The notes under the pieces: generated by a model
The model's database searches: none
What the model was told of the DNA's origin: nothing
The model's input: only the letters and a program-made list of their open reading frames with translations
In this document: piece after piece, positions 25,699 through 38,245 of the stretch
How positions within the stretch are numbered: the stretch's first letter is position 1
Layout: every line of letters starts with the position of its first letter
NCBI GenBank assembly: GCA_001910725.1
Contig: MJGA01000006.1
Span: 620,001 to 684,000 of the forward strand
Source: Phanerodontia chrysosporium
Taxonomy: Eukaryota > Basidiomycota > Agaricomycetes > Polyporales > Phanerochaetaceae
DNA: 64,000 nt
Direction: 5' to 3'
Program-made: the position numbers and the translations under genes

Positions 25699-28623
25699 AT
25701 GGACACCGCCGACCAGAGGGCCCGCCGCGAGCAGGCCGACTACCGCGACCTCCCCCGCACCGCCCAGGACGCCTCGCGGCCCCGCGACGACCCGCCCCAG
25801 GACCCGAGGTGCGACAGCGAGCCCCCCGGCTACACACTCATGGTCGCAGGCAGGCGCACCGGCAAGACCTCCTTCCTCCGCCTCCTCCTCGACACCAGTG
25901 TCATCTCCCCCTCCGCGACCCACGACCAGCTCCAGTCCGTCGCAAAGTTTATCCAGGGATGCGCGGGGTTCACCCCCCACGTCAGGTCCGTGTCCGTCAA
26001 CATCGACCAGGCCGTCGCGGACGACAAGGGCCGCCAGGACATCCAGACCCTCAACCTCACCCTTATCGACACTCCCTCCCTCGACTACGACGACGAGGTC
26101 GGCTCCCAGCAGGTCGTGAGCGAGATCCTCAGGCACCTCGACGCGCGGTTCTCCGAGAGCATCGAAGACGTGAGCATCTTCTCTTTCTCTCTCCCCCTTG
26201 CCGTGTCCGACCGATCTGCGTTGTGCTCCAGGACCGCAAGGCTTTGACCGGCGACCACCACGTCCACCTGTGAGTAGCGGGAGCAGTCCACACGCGGCGG
26301 CTAGATTGAAAGCGTCTTTCCCCCCTTCCCCAGGTGCATCTACTTCCTCGACCCCGATGCCATTGTCCCGCCCTCCGTCGTCCCTCCGGCGCCTCTCATG
26401 TCTCGGACGCGCAACAACAGCCTCTCCAAGCCGGAGCTCGAGCCTGTCATCCTCGAGCCCCCGGTGACCACGAACCCGCTGCTCTGTCGCCCAACCCTCC
26501 CGCAATCCGACATTTCCACCATTCGGCGCCTCTCTGGCCGGGTCAATGTACTTCCGGTCATTGCCCGCGCGGATGTCCTCTCCAATGATCGGCTCGCGGC
26601 CGTCAAGCTCGCCGTCCGCCGCGACCTCGCCGCCGCCGGCATCGGCTTTGGCATCTTCGACGGCGAGATACAGGGCCAGTACTCCTACGGCAGCGACGTC
26701 CCCGACATTATCGTCCCCAAGGTCAGCCCCGACCACGCTAGTGTGTACAACGGCACATCCAACGGCTCATCCTCAGGAGGACCCTCGCCCCCGTCGACGC
26801 CCATCACTCCCCATCTCCTTCGTCTTCCGTTTGCCTTGATCTCGCCCGATATCTATTCTCACAGCGACGGCGTGGCGCGACCAGCGCCCCCGCGCCATGA
26901 GCTACTCAAGGACTACATGCCTGCCAACGAGAGAACCAGCAAACAAACCGCTGCCAACAAAATTGTCCGTGGCAAGTGGACCAGGAGCTACAGGTGGGGC
27001 AGCCTGGACTGCATGGACATCAACCATTGCGACTTCCTGCACCTGCGAGGCGCCGTCTTCTATCACATGCGGGTTCGTATTTTCCCTCAAGCTGCGGCTC
27101 TCGTTTTGATGACGATTTTGCGACGGCTGCCCGTCCTTCCCCTCAACAGACCTTGCAAAAGTACACTCGCGAGTACTTGCTCGAGAAGTTCCGCGTGGAA
27201 TACCAGCCGACATACGCGGCTAACGTGGCGCGCATGCAGCGTTCATCTCCGGTGGTCAATCGCATGCCGCAGCACATCCCGCAGGCTGCCCGGCCGGTCC
27301 TGGCGATAGACACTGCTCCGAACCACGTGCCGAACAGGCACGCGTCTCATTCCATCTCCCACAGTGCGGAGAGCGGTATGTCGTCGGGAAGGACCGCTGT
27401 CAACCCCGAACTCTCGCCCGTCACGTCGTCCTCTGCGGGTCAGTGCTCTCATTTTACGTATGCCGTGGCCTCCCTCCGCGGAGATGGAAGACTTCCCTGC
27501 GTACTGACCCTTCCTCTCCAGTGGGCTCTCAGCGCGTACGGACGAAGAAGACCAACGTGGCATGTAACTTTTGCCGCTGTGAGTGTGCACTCTGTTATCA
27601 AGGATAGTGCAGCCCTGACACTTCTATCAGCCCGAAAGCTCAAATGCGACGGCGGCCGGCCTGCTTGCAGTCAGTGCTTCAAGCGTTCGCACCCCTGCGA
27701 TTACACGCCGAGCCACAGGCGTCGCGGGACCAAGAAGCGCAAGTCGGACGATGGGAGCGAGAGCGACCTGGAGATGGACATGGAGAGTGGCGAACCGTCG
27801 GGCGACATGGAACCCTCGATGTCTCCCGACATCCCTTCACAGCCTCATTCCCGCAGGAACTCGAATGCGGTCGACATGATGATGGAGAACAAGCTACCGC
27901 CCATTGATCGCCCTGAACAGCACAACACAGTCCTTCCGCCAATCTCCCATCCATCATCCATGATGATGCAGGGACCACCCCAGGACCGTGGGTACCCCAT
28001 GCAGCACGAGCTGCCGCCTATCGCCACCCTTCCGGCCCCTACGGCGAACGACATGCAGGAGATGCAGACACTGGCGCCGCTGCGGAACCAGGCCGACATG
28101 CAGCCTCCGTCTCAGCAGCAGCGCCGGCGCACGTCTTCCGCAGCGTCCACGAAAGGACGCCAAAATGGCTACGGCTCGAAGATCGTGGCTTGCAACTTTT
28201 GTCGGGGTACGTCTTCCCGTGTGGTGCCCAGCTGCATTTTCCTAACTATGTTCTACAGCGCGCAAGACTCGGTGCGACGGAGGCCATCCTGCGTGCAGCA
28301 GCTGTGCGCGGCGCCAGCTGCCGTGCAACTACGTGAACGACCCGTCTTCGGGCAACCCCAAGGGCCGCCCGAAGACTGCGGGAGGGTCCTCGGCAGGACC
28401 CTCCGCTCCGCCGTCGAGGCGTTCCTCCCCTACGGCCCAGACTCAGGGAGGAGGGCCCTTGGCAGGGATCCCGAACGGCTTCATGCACCACATACGCGCT
28501 GCGGATGTTCCCGATCACCGCAGCTTCGACATGGACGTGCCGCCTTCGAAGAAAATGAGGATCACGGACGATCTGCCGCCGATGCCGACGGCGCATGCCA
28601 TCGCCGTCTCCTCTGCTAATTAG
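25699..28623 (+). CDS. Septin-type GTPase fused to two Zn(II)2Cys6 clusters
   Basis: Seven exons (25699-26169, 26232-26269, 26334-27072, 27150-27438, 27522-27578, 27631-28206, 28259-28623) give 844 residues with every junction in frame. The N-terminal half is septin-like: P-loop GRRTGKTSF (~51-59), LTLIDTPSLDY (~120-130), the septin G4-type VIARAD (~245-250), and the septin unique element YRWGSLDCMDINHCDF before residue 416, then LQKYTREYLLEKFRVEY. The G3 glycine is replaced by Ser, so GTP hydrolysis may be weakened. A Ser/Pro-rich linker of ~90 residues leads to zinc cluster 1 (~527-554) and cluster 2 (~719-746), both with perfect six-cysteine spacing, and basic tails. The role is unknown; membrane or filament association combined with DNA binding is conceivable. 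A transcript starting at a Met codon in exon 4 could make a factor without the G domain. Confidence 0.8.
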
Positions 28624-29238
28624 ATGTGTCCCTAAGTCCTGCGCAATCCACCGTCAACGCTAAATGTCACACAAGAACCAGCAAGCGACCTCTTCTTCGT
28701 CTCCCGCAGTGTGAATACTGTCATAAACACTTTCTCTCCTCTTGCCACACCCACCGTGCATGTCTGAACCTCATTGATTAACGCATATTCTGTAGACATA
28801 TCCTGGCTCGTGCCTCCCATTTTCTTGCTTGAATGTGTCTTGTGATATCAGTAGTTTGCGCTCCATTTGGGTTTTAGGGTGTGTCCTAGTCCTGTCTCTC
28901 GATATCTGCATTGGAAAAAATGTACTAGTAGCCTATCTCATTTGCGAGCTGGCGCGAGGACAAGGACACCTCTCCCTCCCTACGCTCGTGTGGCGAGCGC
29001 GTGGCGACGCTTGCCCTGGTCTGCCCCTGTCCATAGGCGCCAATCACGGTATATTAGGCGCGCATTAGCCATTCGAGCGGTGATTGGCTTCGCAAACAAA
29101 GTTGGACCTGCCCCGCCAACTGCTCCCACCGTAACCTCCTGCGCTGCCTTGCCTGCAGTCGCTTTCCACTCTTTTCTCCTGTAACCTCTCTCTTTCTCTC
29201 TCTCGCCCTGAACACATACCACGCGTAGGCTGGGGGTG
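28624..29238. other. Intergenic region between the two septin-like genes
   Basis: 615 bases that hold the 3' end of the fusion gene and the promoter of the next. A CT-rich tract at about 29170-29220 lies just before the start codon at 29239. No other feature was seen. Confidence 0.5.
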
Positions 29239-31359
29239 ATGTTCGCGTCCATACGCCGCAGATACCAGAAGAAGCAGGAGCGCGGAGGGCCTCCGTACAT
29301 TCGCGCGTCGCCGTCGCTACCGGAGCTCCACACCCAAGGGATACCATGGCCCGAGGACTTTATTGATACCTCGGAGGCACCCAAGGCTCCTGAGCCTGTC
29401 ACTTCTCCGCGAGGTGCGTCTGTGTGCCGCCGCTCGAGTATGCTACTGCGTCGCTGACGCGCTGCAGAGACGTATGGTAGGCCCGCAGGCGGGCCGATAT
29501 CCACGCTCTACACCTCACACCCGCCGTCTGCGTTTGATAATCGAAAGTCTGGATACAAGGCGCGGCTGAAGCCCAGTCAGAGGCGTAGCCGTGAGCCTAC
29601 GTCGTTCAACATCATGGTGCGTGTCTCTGTAGCTTGCATGTGCGGTACTCTGAAATATGGCCCGATCAGGTCGTCGGTGGGCAGGGCACTGGAAAGACCT
29701 CACTTCTCAGGTTGCTACTAGAGACCGCAGAGATATCTCCGAATGCTTCTCCCGAACAGAGGCACGCTTTGGACGACTTCCTCCGCGGCGCGCCCAAGCG
29801 CACGCAAGATATCCACAGCTGTCGTATCGAGATATGCGAGTCCAAACACGATCGCCTCCTCTTCTCTGTGATAGACACCCCCGGACTGGACTTCCGTGGC
29901 GGTCACGAGCTGACTCTCGAGCGTCAAGTCTCTGCCATTGTGAGATATATCGATACTCACTTTGCCGATACTCTCAACGAGGTGCGCTTTGCACGTTGTT
30001 TATGGTTGTCTTACTGTCTCATGCGAGCTTTGTGGGCGCATATATCAGGAATCCAAGGTCGTGCGTCAGAATAAAGGCGACAATCACGTTCACTTGTGAG
30101 ATCATGCATCGATGTATATGCTGTCACACAGGCTCACATTCGCGTCCTCAGGTGCATATACACCATTGATCCGTCAAGGATCGTCTCTTCTGCTGAACGC
30201 AGATCCCACTTGTCTGTCCACACCTCGATGCGTTCGGATTTGACGGTCTCCAGTCAGACGCCGACCCAATCGCCAGTCTCTTCTGATTACCCTTCGCATG
30301 CGTCAGATGACGATACACCCGAGGAACTTTCTCTGTCTCCCGCCGATATCGCTGTCATGCGGCGGCTTGTCAAGAAGACGAACCTGTTGCCTGTCATTGC
30401 CCGTGCGGACACCCTGACGGACGACACCCTGGATGCGATAAAGAAAGCGGTGCGGCGGGATCTCGACGCTGCAGGGCTTGATCTCGGCGTGTTTGGGGCT
30501 GGCAAGGCTGCCGATATGCACGACTCGCGGCGTGACTCCCACGCTACTGGGAATGGCACCGTTGACGGCCATGCGGAGCGTTCACACAGCCCAAAGGACG
30601 ACGCCCATGGCGATTCCGAGGACGAGGAGCGCCGCTCACGCCCGACGATCAAGCTCAGGGGCCCGCGCAGCACGTTCAAGATGCCCTGGAACCGCTCGCG
30701 CTCCCGCACGCGTATCGAGGAAGCCGAGCCTACGGACGAACCAACAAGCGTCGACACGATGGATACAGAGAGCGTCGCCAGCGTCCGCTTTTCTGCCAGG
30801 CGCGTCGCCCAGACCGACATCGCTGAGATGCTCCCCTTTGCGTTCATCGCGCCCGAGACGTCGCGGCGGCGCCGTGTGGCGTACGCCGCACCGCTCGCGG
30901 CTGATCGCCAGTCTATCATGACGGGTGAGGGCCCTGCGTCGCCCTCTGAAGACATGCACAGCACCGAGTCGGCGATGTCCTCCCCCGTCTCTGGCCCACG
31001 TCATGGACCGCTGCTGTCTGGCCCGCCGGCAGACCTGCGCGGCGTCTTCGTGCGCAAGTACCGCTGGGGCACGATCGATGTACTCTTGCCTGAGCACTGC
31101 GACTTTGCGGCGCTGCGCACAACAGTGCTGTCCACGCATATGAAGGTGAGCATCTGAGCTATGGCACTGATGTGGACATGTGTGCTGACGAAGCCGGCAG
31201 ATGCTCAAGATTCGGACGCGGGAGGTCCTCTATGAGCGGTACCGTACCGAGAAGCTCCTCGCGCGCAGAGCGACGAAGAACATCCACCCAGAAGAAGCCC
31301 GCAAGATGCTTCAGGGCATGCTAGATGCTCCCCCAGTGCCTGGGACAGACCTACTCTGA
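29239..31359 (+). CDS. Septin-like GTPase
   Basis: The start MFASIRRRYQKKQERGG leads through two short introns to the P-loop VVGGQGTGKTSLLRLLLETA. Then come FSVIDTPGLDF (canonical G3), a conserved exon junction at NHVHL/CIYTIDPS, the G4-type NLLPVIARADTLTDD, a long Ser/Arg/Asp-rich insert (~220 residues, not found in classical septins), the septin unique element RKYRWGTIDVLLPEHCDF, and a short C-terminus REVLYERYRTEKLLARRAT. Septins form filaments at the membrane and bud or septum sites. This one is larger and more divergent than core fungal septins and lacks a clear C-terminal coiled coil, so it is probably an accessory septin. Introns fall at the same places as in the preceding fusion gene, which makes the two tandem paralogues. 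Stop at 31357-31359. Confidence 0.85.
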
Positions 31360-31605
31360 CAGGTGCAGGTTGCCGCAAGTCAGGTCAAGTCCAGCCTTAT
31401 TTATACCCACCGCCTCGACTACTCGTCGCGATCTCCGTTCTCTATCTATCGGATGGATTCGTTCCTGCTGTGCAACTATCTTACCGCTTGTATACTTCTA
31501 GGTCCATCAGCTTATATTTTGTACGCCTTGTTCTTTTGGATGGTCATATCCACTTTGCTTCTGGTATCATACACATGCATATGCCCACCTGCCTGTACAC
31601 AACTA

Positions 31606-32724
31606 TCACTGCTTCTTCCTCTTTGCCAACTCGTCGATTTCTTCCTGTGATAGGCCGTTAAGGCGCTCCAGAAGGTAGTCCACCTGGGAGAAGATTCAGT
31701 CCTGCATTGAGGTAGGTCGCAGCGGCGAACTTACCTCGACTTCCCTTGTTAGTGGGATAATGTAGTACTCGTATAACTCGACCACGCCGTCGACATCGAT
31801 CTTGAACGTATCACCTTTCGGCTCGCCGTCAGGGGCAAAGTCCTGTGCATAGACGGCAGCCTTCTTGCGTAGCCGCTGCAGCAAAGCGCGCTCGACCGCA
31901 GGTTTCGTAATCAGTGCCTCCAGCGCCTGGCGGTTTGGGTTGAGGATGTGGGGGATGAACGCGGCGGGGTCGTCCATAAACTTCGACTCGGACACGAATT
32001 TGCCTGGACATGACATCAGCTTCGCCACGCTCTTAGTACAATAGATCGGGACGCACCGTAATGCACACGCTTGCTGATCGCCTGGAGGACCTCCACGTCG
32101 ATGGCCGCGGAGCTGCCGTAATTCCCGTCATCCTCGTACTCATCCTCCCCGACGATGCCGTTTGCACGCTTGAGCGCGGCGAGTGCGAGCGTCGCCTGCT
32201 TCGTGATGCGCGGGATGATGGCCCGCGTGTAGAACGAGAGGATGCTTGGGTTTGCGTTTACGGTGTTCGGGTAGAGAATCTGAGGGTACTGGATCGGCTT
32301 CAGCACCGGCGCAGGTAGCTCTGCGAGCGGCGTGAACGGGTACTCGTCCGGGCTGTGCGGCGCGTGTCAGTCGCGCGTCCATCAGACAAAACAGGAGCGG
32401 AGCAGGCGCACCTGGTGTATCTCCGGGCCTTGGCTGCACAAAACGCGAGACAATAAGCGGACAAGCACGGGACGAAGGGCGTGACCACGTACCTTGGAAC
32501 GACTCAGTCTCCTTGAGGAACCAGTCAAGCCAGCTGCCCTCGAAGCCGATGGCTTTCAGCTCAGGCAGCGCGCCGCGCTGGTACGCCTTCGGGTTGTGCG
32601 CGAACTGGGCGCGTTCGATGAGGGCGAAGATGATTGTGTCCTCGAGGCGCGTGAGGATGCCGCGAATGCGGTCGAGGTTGAGTGGGTCCCCGCCGAGTGT
32701 GAAGTTGAAGAGCGTCGTGGACAT
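31606..32724 (-). CDS. ARO7: Chorismate mutase
   Basis: It converts chorismate to prephenate, the first committed step to phenylalanine and tyrosine. ATG at 32722-32724 begins MSTTLFNFTLGGDPLNLDR, with RGILTRLEDTIIFALIERAQ as the N-terminal helix. Later exons give RRYTSPDEYPFTPLAELP, PNTVNANPSILSFYTRAIIP, NYGSSAAIDVEVLQAISKRV followed by HYGKFVSESKF, then the C-terminal helix ending VDYLLERLNGLSQEEIDELA. The Arg and Lys of the ISKRVHYGKF segment correspond to active-site residues of the yeast enzyme, and the NYGS region matches its regulatory-site neighbourhood. The length (about 260 residues) fits the fungal AroQ type. Introns are short and keep the frame. Confidence 0.93.
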
Positions 32725-34494
32725 AGTCGTGGTCGTGGTCGAGGACGCGACCCTTATGCGACGGTAAGTACAGGGGACTCACGCGCGGATGCGCAAGCTG
32801 CAAGAGCTACCCACCAGAGATAGCGTTGCGAATGGACCGGAATGGCTGTTATCTGAAGTCGAGAGAGAGATCTGAGGCGGAAGACGTAGAGACACAGGCG
32901 GTGTGTAGTATTTGAGTCATGGTCAACGGAGCGACTCTTGGTATTCGCTCGCTTCACACCGGCAAATACCCGGCGCCTGCAACTTTTGTCTCGTCTCTCG
33001 ATCACAAACCGACGTCAAACAACGAACCTTCGCTGTTTCGTGTGTGCAGCCCCAGAGAACCTGTAGACTGCGTGGTGTCAGTGTATTGCGCGAGCTGCAC
33101 AGGTTCAGTTCCGGCCCATCCTCCTTTCACACAGTTCAACGCCTTTCACACGGTATCGGAGCCTCGTCTCATTCCCTCGGGGATGCAGAGAGGCGTTGGG
33201 AAGTGAAAATACACGGTATCTGCGTACGGCTCTTGTCCAGCGTATAGCATGGCGTTTTTTGGTGCGATACCTTATCTACGGTGAACTGACCCCGCAGCCA
33301 CAAGCTGAGGTAAGGCCTAGCTCCTAATACATCAAAGAAACTGCCTAGTATCGACTAAGGAAGGTTAGACCAAGAGGTGAGTACTTTCTCTGGAAAGACG
33401 TGAGTATGCTCATCAGTCATATTAGTCAACGATTGTCCTGGCCGGGCCATCGCCAGGACTCTGGCTTCGACGCTTCAGCCTTGGTCGCAGCTGCCAAATG
33501 ATACAAATGAAGTGTTAACTTCTGCCAGGAGACTGTGGAGCAAACAGGACGGTGTATCTCCTTCTACATCCCCCGGCGATGCGCGGGGGCCAGTCGATGC
33601 GCGAGCGCCCCATGTGGTGACCTAGCTCAGGAAGCCAACCGTATGCAACCGCCAGCCTCCATGCCTGCTCAAGTTATTCGGAGGGTACATCATGGTTGAT
33701 CTCCAGGTCAGAAGTTGACAGTGGGGTCGACGCTCTGCAAATCTGAAAATCCGGACAAAGTCAATGTAGCTCAGGGGGTTGCTGCTGATAGAATTGAAGT
33801 CGCAAGACTCTCATAAACATGGCGGTATAGAAGAGCGGCCGAACTGCCCGACTTCGAGTCACAAACAGGCGAGACAACGAGCGTTGGGACGCCGACAAGA
33901 GGAGGATGTCGGACACAACGTTCGACTGCAGATGCTGGCAATATCACTACGGCCGTCTCCGAGGTTCCAGCTCAGGCGCCTGATATACAACCTCCTGTCT
34001 TCAGCCAATAACGAGCCGCGAATGAGGTGCGTTCTGCGTTCACAAATCGTCAACCTACCGCCTGAAACAGACCGCGCCCGGGCGCGCAGCAGGCGTGAAT
34101 GGCCCCATGTTCGTTGGCGGCCCGGATGGAGGCCAGATTACAGACATTGTTGGAGCTCCATGGGATGCGATCTCGCGATAGAAGCACAGAGACCCTCCGC
34201 GAGCAGGGTCGAGTCACTTGCGCCTGCATTATCGTGATGGCGAGACCGTGCTCCGGCCAAACGCACTGCTGCGTTGAGGGTCCCCTTGGGAAATAGGGTC
34301 ACCAATGATGCGTCAGGCTGCACTATAGGCCTGCAACAGTCCGACAGGGCAGGCCCAACTACGGGCCCGACGGCGTTCCACGGTCCCCCGTATTTCGCAA
34401 GCTGCACCGCGCTCCCCAATGGGAGACGGTATATAAGGCTCGTGCTAGGGGCTCCAGGGAAGGCACCCTTCTCGTCTGCCATCCATCTTCTGCC
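32725..34494. other. Intergenic region, 1.77 kb, no gene seen
   Basis: Between divergently placed ARO7 and THI4. Short frames on both strands (for example 33779-34237 plus) have no recognisable content. A TATA box for THI4 lies at its right end. I looked for a thiamine-pyrophosphate riboswitch upstream of THI4 and did not find the conserved core. Confidence 0.5.
34430..34436 (+). promoter_or_regulatory. TATA box of THI4
   Basis: The sequence TATATAA lies 59-65 bases before the THI4 start codon, a usual place for a strongly regulated fungal promoter. Confidence 0.6.
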
Positions 34495-35669
<1,175 letters not shown>

Positions 35670-35924
35670 ATCCACAATGGGAAGAATATATGGAAGAACC
35701 AAGTGTATCATTAGCTGTAGCACTAGCATTGCAAAGTCATCCACCACTCGCATCATTGTCCTGGTTGTGCGCCTTGCGGAGCGCCGTACGCCCTCCGAGG
35801 TCTGATCCGCCATCAGCGCCATCAAGCGCCTCAAAGCGAGCCGGAGCCCGGTTTGGGATGGGGCCACGTGTGACATCCCGTCAGCTCCCGGTGATTGGCC
35901 TCCCTCGCACTGACGACTCCCGCC

Positions 35925-36820
35925 ATGGCAGCCTGCCTCCGATTTACGAGACGCGTGAGCCCTGGCGTGTGTGCACCTGCAGAGATGGGCGACTGATGGG
36001 GCGCTGCAGGTCTGGAAGTCGTTCGTCGACAACAAAGGTGCCGTCTGCGATGTGCATCTGCGTTGTGGGCGGGCAGTGACATGTCGCACCTGCAGGCCAT
36101 GACCAGCAGTGCTTCCCGAACGTGCGTTATAGGATCAAGATATCGAGCAGTGAGGATATATACTGAAAATCTCTCCTGCAGCTCAAGATCTTGAACGCAA
36201 AACCCGGTCTTCTCGAGGCCTCGCTCAAGATTGAGCCGTACAACCGTACGTGTGCCAGTTCGCTCCCTCACTCGGTGTCCATACGCTGACACGCCCGACC
36301 AGTGAACCGCGTCGGAGTACGCCCTGCCCCGCATACCCGATAGCGCTAGCTGACGCCTTGCCGCAGACCGTGCACGGCGGGCTGATCATGTCGCTGACCG
36401 ACACGCTCGGCTCGCTCGCCGTCGCGACGCACGGGCAGTACATGACGGGCGTCTCCGTCGATATCGGCACGTCCTTTGTCAAGCCCGGCGGGCGCGCGGG
36501 CGACGTGCTCACCGCGAAGGCCGTCGTCACCGGCATCGGTGCGTCCCGCCCGTGCAATCTGGGCGTCTGCAGCTGACACGCGTGTCCGCAGGCCGGTCGC
36601 TCGCGTACACGCGCGTCGACTTCTACAACGCAGCGGGGCAGCTCGCCGCGTACGGCCGTGCGTTTCTGCCTCCTTCCTTCCCGGTGGCGCGGGCCGTGCT
36701 GACGAGCGTGCGCCAGACCACACCAAGTACATCGGCAAGTCTGCCGGGCACAAGCACGACGTCAAGTTCTCCGAGGACGGCGAGACGGTGCTCGAGGGCG
36801 AGGACATCGACGTCGACTGA
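35925..36820 (+). CDS. THEM2-like hotdog thioesterase
   Basis: A small acyl-CoA thioesterase of the PaaI/THEM2 (ACOT13) type, expected to hydrolyse acyl-CoA esters, possibly in mitochondria. Splicing gives MAACLRFTRRVWKSFVDNKG, HDQQCFPNLKILNAKPG, EASLKIEPYNLNRVGTVHGG, then LIMSLTDTLGSLAVATHGQY, MTGVSVDIGTSFVKPGGRAG, RSLAYTRVDFYNAAGQLAAY and HHTKYIGKSAGHKHDVKFSE, with a stop at 36818-36820. The HGG motif and the following Asp are the family's active-site landmarks. There are about six short introns. The first exon is short and the start at 35925 is my choice because it splices in phase to VWKSFVDNK. Confidence 0.85.
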
Positions 36821-37198
36821 ACGCTGTGCCTATTGTGTATGCCCTGTGCGCGCTAGAATGCCAGCATTCCGTTTCCCGCGCGTGCGGCGCGCCCAGAGTT
36901 TGCGCTGGTTCTATTGTCCGCTGCGGATGCCCGTCCCGCGAGAGCCTATCTACACCCAGGGAATCTGGCGTGCCCCAGTCTGGACTCTCCGACCTCCCCC
37001 GCACACACGCAGCGCGCTGCATACATGCGCAGGCCGCGTGGACAAGCACGCTCTCGGTCCTGTGCGAAACACACAGTAGAGTACGTCCCCGCGCACCGCA
37101 CTCTCACTCTGTACCCCACCCCACGCAGGCTCTCCGGACACGACGAGCCTCCGACCCACACAGAAACAGATCGAAGGAACCCTAACGCTAACGAGCAG

Positions 37199-37870
37199 AT
37201 GGCCGAGCCAGGACCGCGGCCCCGGGGCGCCGCCGGCGGGGCGCCCGACGCGCGGCGCGCGCTGGACGAGATCGCGGAGATCGTCGACGAGCTGTACGCG
37301 CTCGAGGACGCGCTCGCCGCGCGCGTCGCGCCGCGCCTGCACGCGATCCGGGACGAGCTCGCGGGCGTGCTCGAGGACGCCGTCGCAGGCGCGGCGCCGC
37401 CGAGCGGCGGGCGGACGGCGAGCGAGCTGAGCTACCTGGACGACCCGGCGCAGGAGGCGCACTGGCAGGAGCCGGAGCAGGGCCGGAGCGTGCGGCGTCC
37501 GCGGAGCCCGCTGTCGACGGGGAGCGCAGGGCGCGGGCCGACGCGCCTCGTGGTGCGTGTCACCTGTGTCTTCGAGGCACGCTGACGTCGATGTACCGTG
37601 TTGCCCGCAGCGCCGCGGCAGGTCTGCCGCCACCACCGCAGCTTCTGCAGCTGCAGCACGCGGGGCCCTGGAGGAGCTGCATGCGCTGCGGATGGAGACA
37701 TGGCGGGGCGCGATCGATTTCGTCGCCGGTGCGTTGATCTCTCTTGTTCTCCATTGTGTGTGTTCTCCGATCGTCTACCAGAATGCAGGCAGGCGCAGCA
37801 GCAGCAGTTTGCCGAGCTCGTGCGCGCGATTGTGCAGGCGCGGCGCGGGCGGCGGCGGCGGTTTGTTTGA
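37199..37870 (+). CDS. Unknown coiled-coil protein
   Basis: Three exons read from MAEPGPRPRGAAGG through ALDEIAEIVDELYALEDALA and ARVAPRLHAIRDELAGVLED, then after an intron ALEELHALRMETWRGAIDFV, and after a second intron QAQQQQFAELVRAIVQARRG with a stop at 37868-37870. The heptad-like Leu/Ala spacing predicts two or three helices forming coiled coils. There are no cysteines, signal peptide or membrane segment. G+C and Ala/Arg content are very high. The last acceptor was chosen (TACCAG) because it keeps the coiled-coil frame; using the next AG would give a low-complexity tail. Function unknown. Confidence 0.55.
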
Positions 37871-38245
37871 GGGGCGCAGAGAATAGCTACGAGAATATTA
37901 GAGTTGGCTCGGGGTCTGGAGCGGGGGTCGACGAATCGGGCGGCGAGGATTGGGCACGGCGGGTGCCGAGGCTGGTGGAGCGGGGGCGACGGAGCGCTGG
38001 ACGCGAGCCCCGGCGAAACGATCGATGGGCCCGTCCAACGGGTTATCGATTCCGGGCGTCCCCCGGCCTCACTCGCGTTCGTCCCTGGAAAAACAAGCGC
38101 AGTGCGCACGTGAAGGTTGTATGCAGAGGATTACTGGTACACGGAGGGGTAATGCGAGTGGTACTACATGATGCTACAGCGAAACCGAATGACCCGTCGA
38201 CAATCGTGGTGGTGCGGCGCCGCGCCGCCGTCCGCCCGTCCGCAA
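37871..38245. other. Intergenic region between convergent genes
   Basis: 375 bases separating the 3' ends of the coiled-coil gene and FPR1. Nothing was recognised. Confidence 0.5.

Noticed and set aside
26976..28619. A single unspliced 547-codon ORF across the septin end and zinc clusters
   Set aside because: It reads through introns; the spliced version joins complete zinc clusters and septin motifs and is preferred.
33765..33830. TGTAGCTCAGGGGGTTGCTGC-like stretch resembling a tRNA start
   Set aside because: No acceptor stem, anticodon loop or B-box (GGTTCGA) could be placed in the following 90 bases.
34300..34494. Possible thiamine-pyrophosphate riboswitch before THI4
   Set aside because: The conserved CTGAGA core and its partner were not found; only a TATA box and plain leader are visible.
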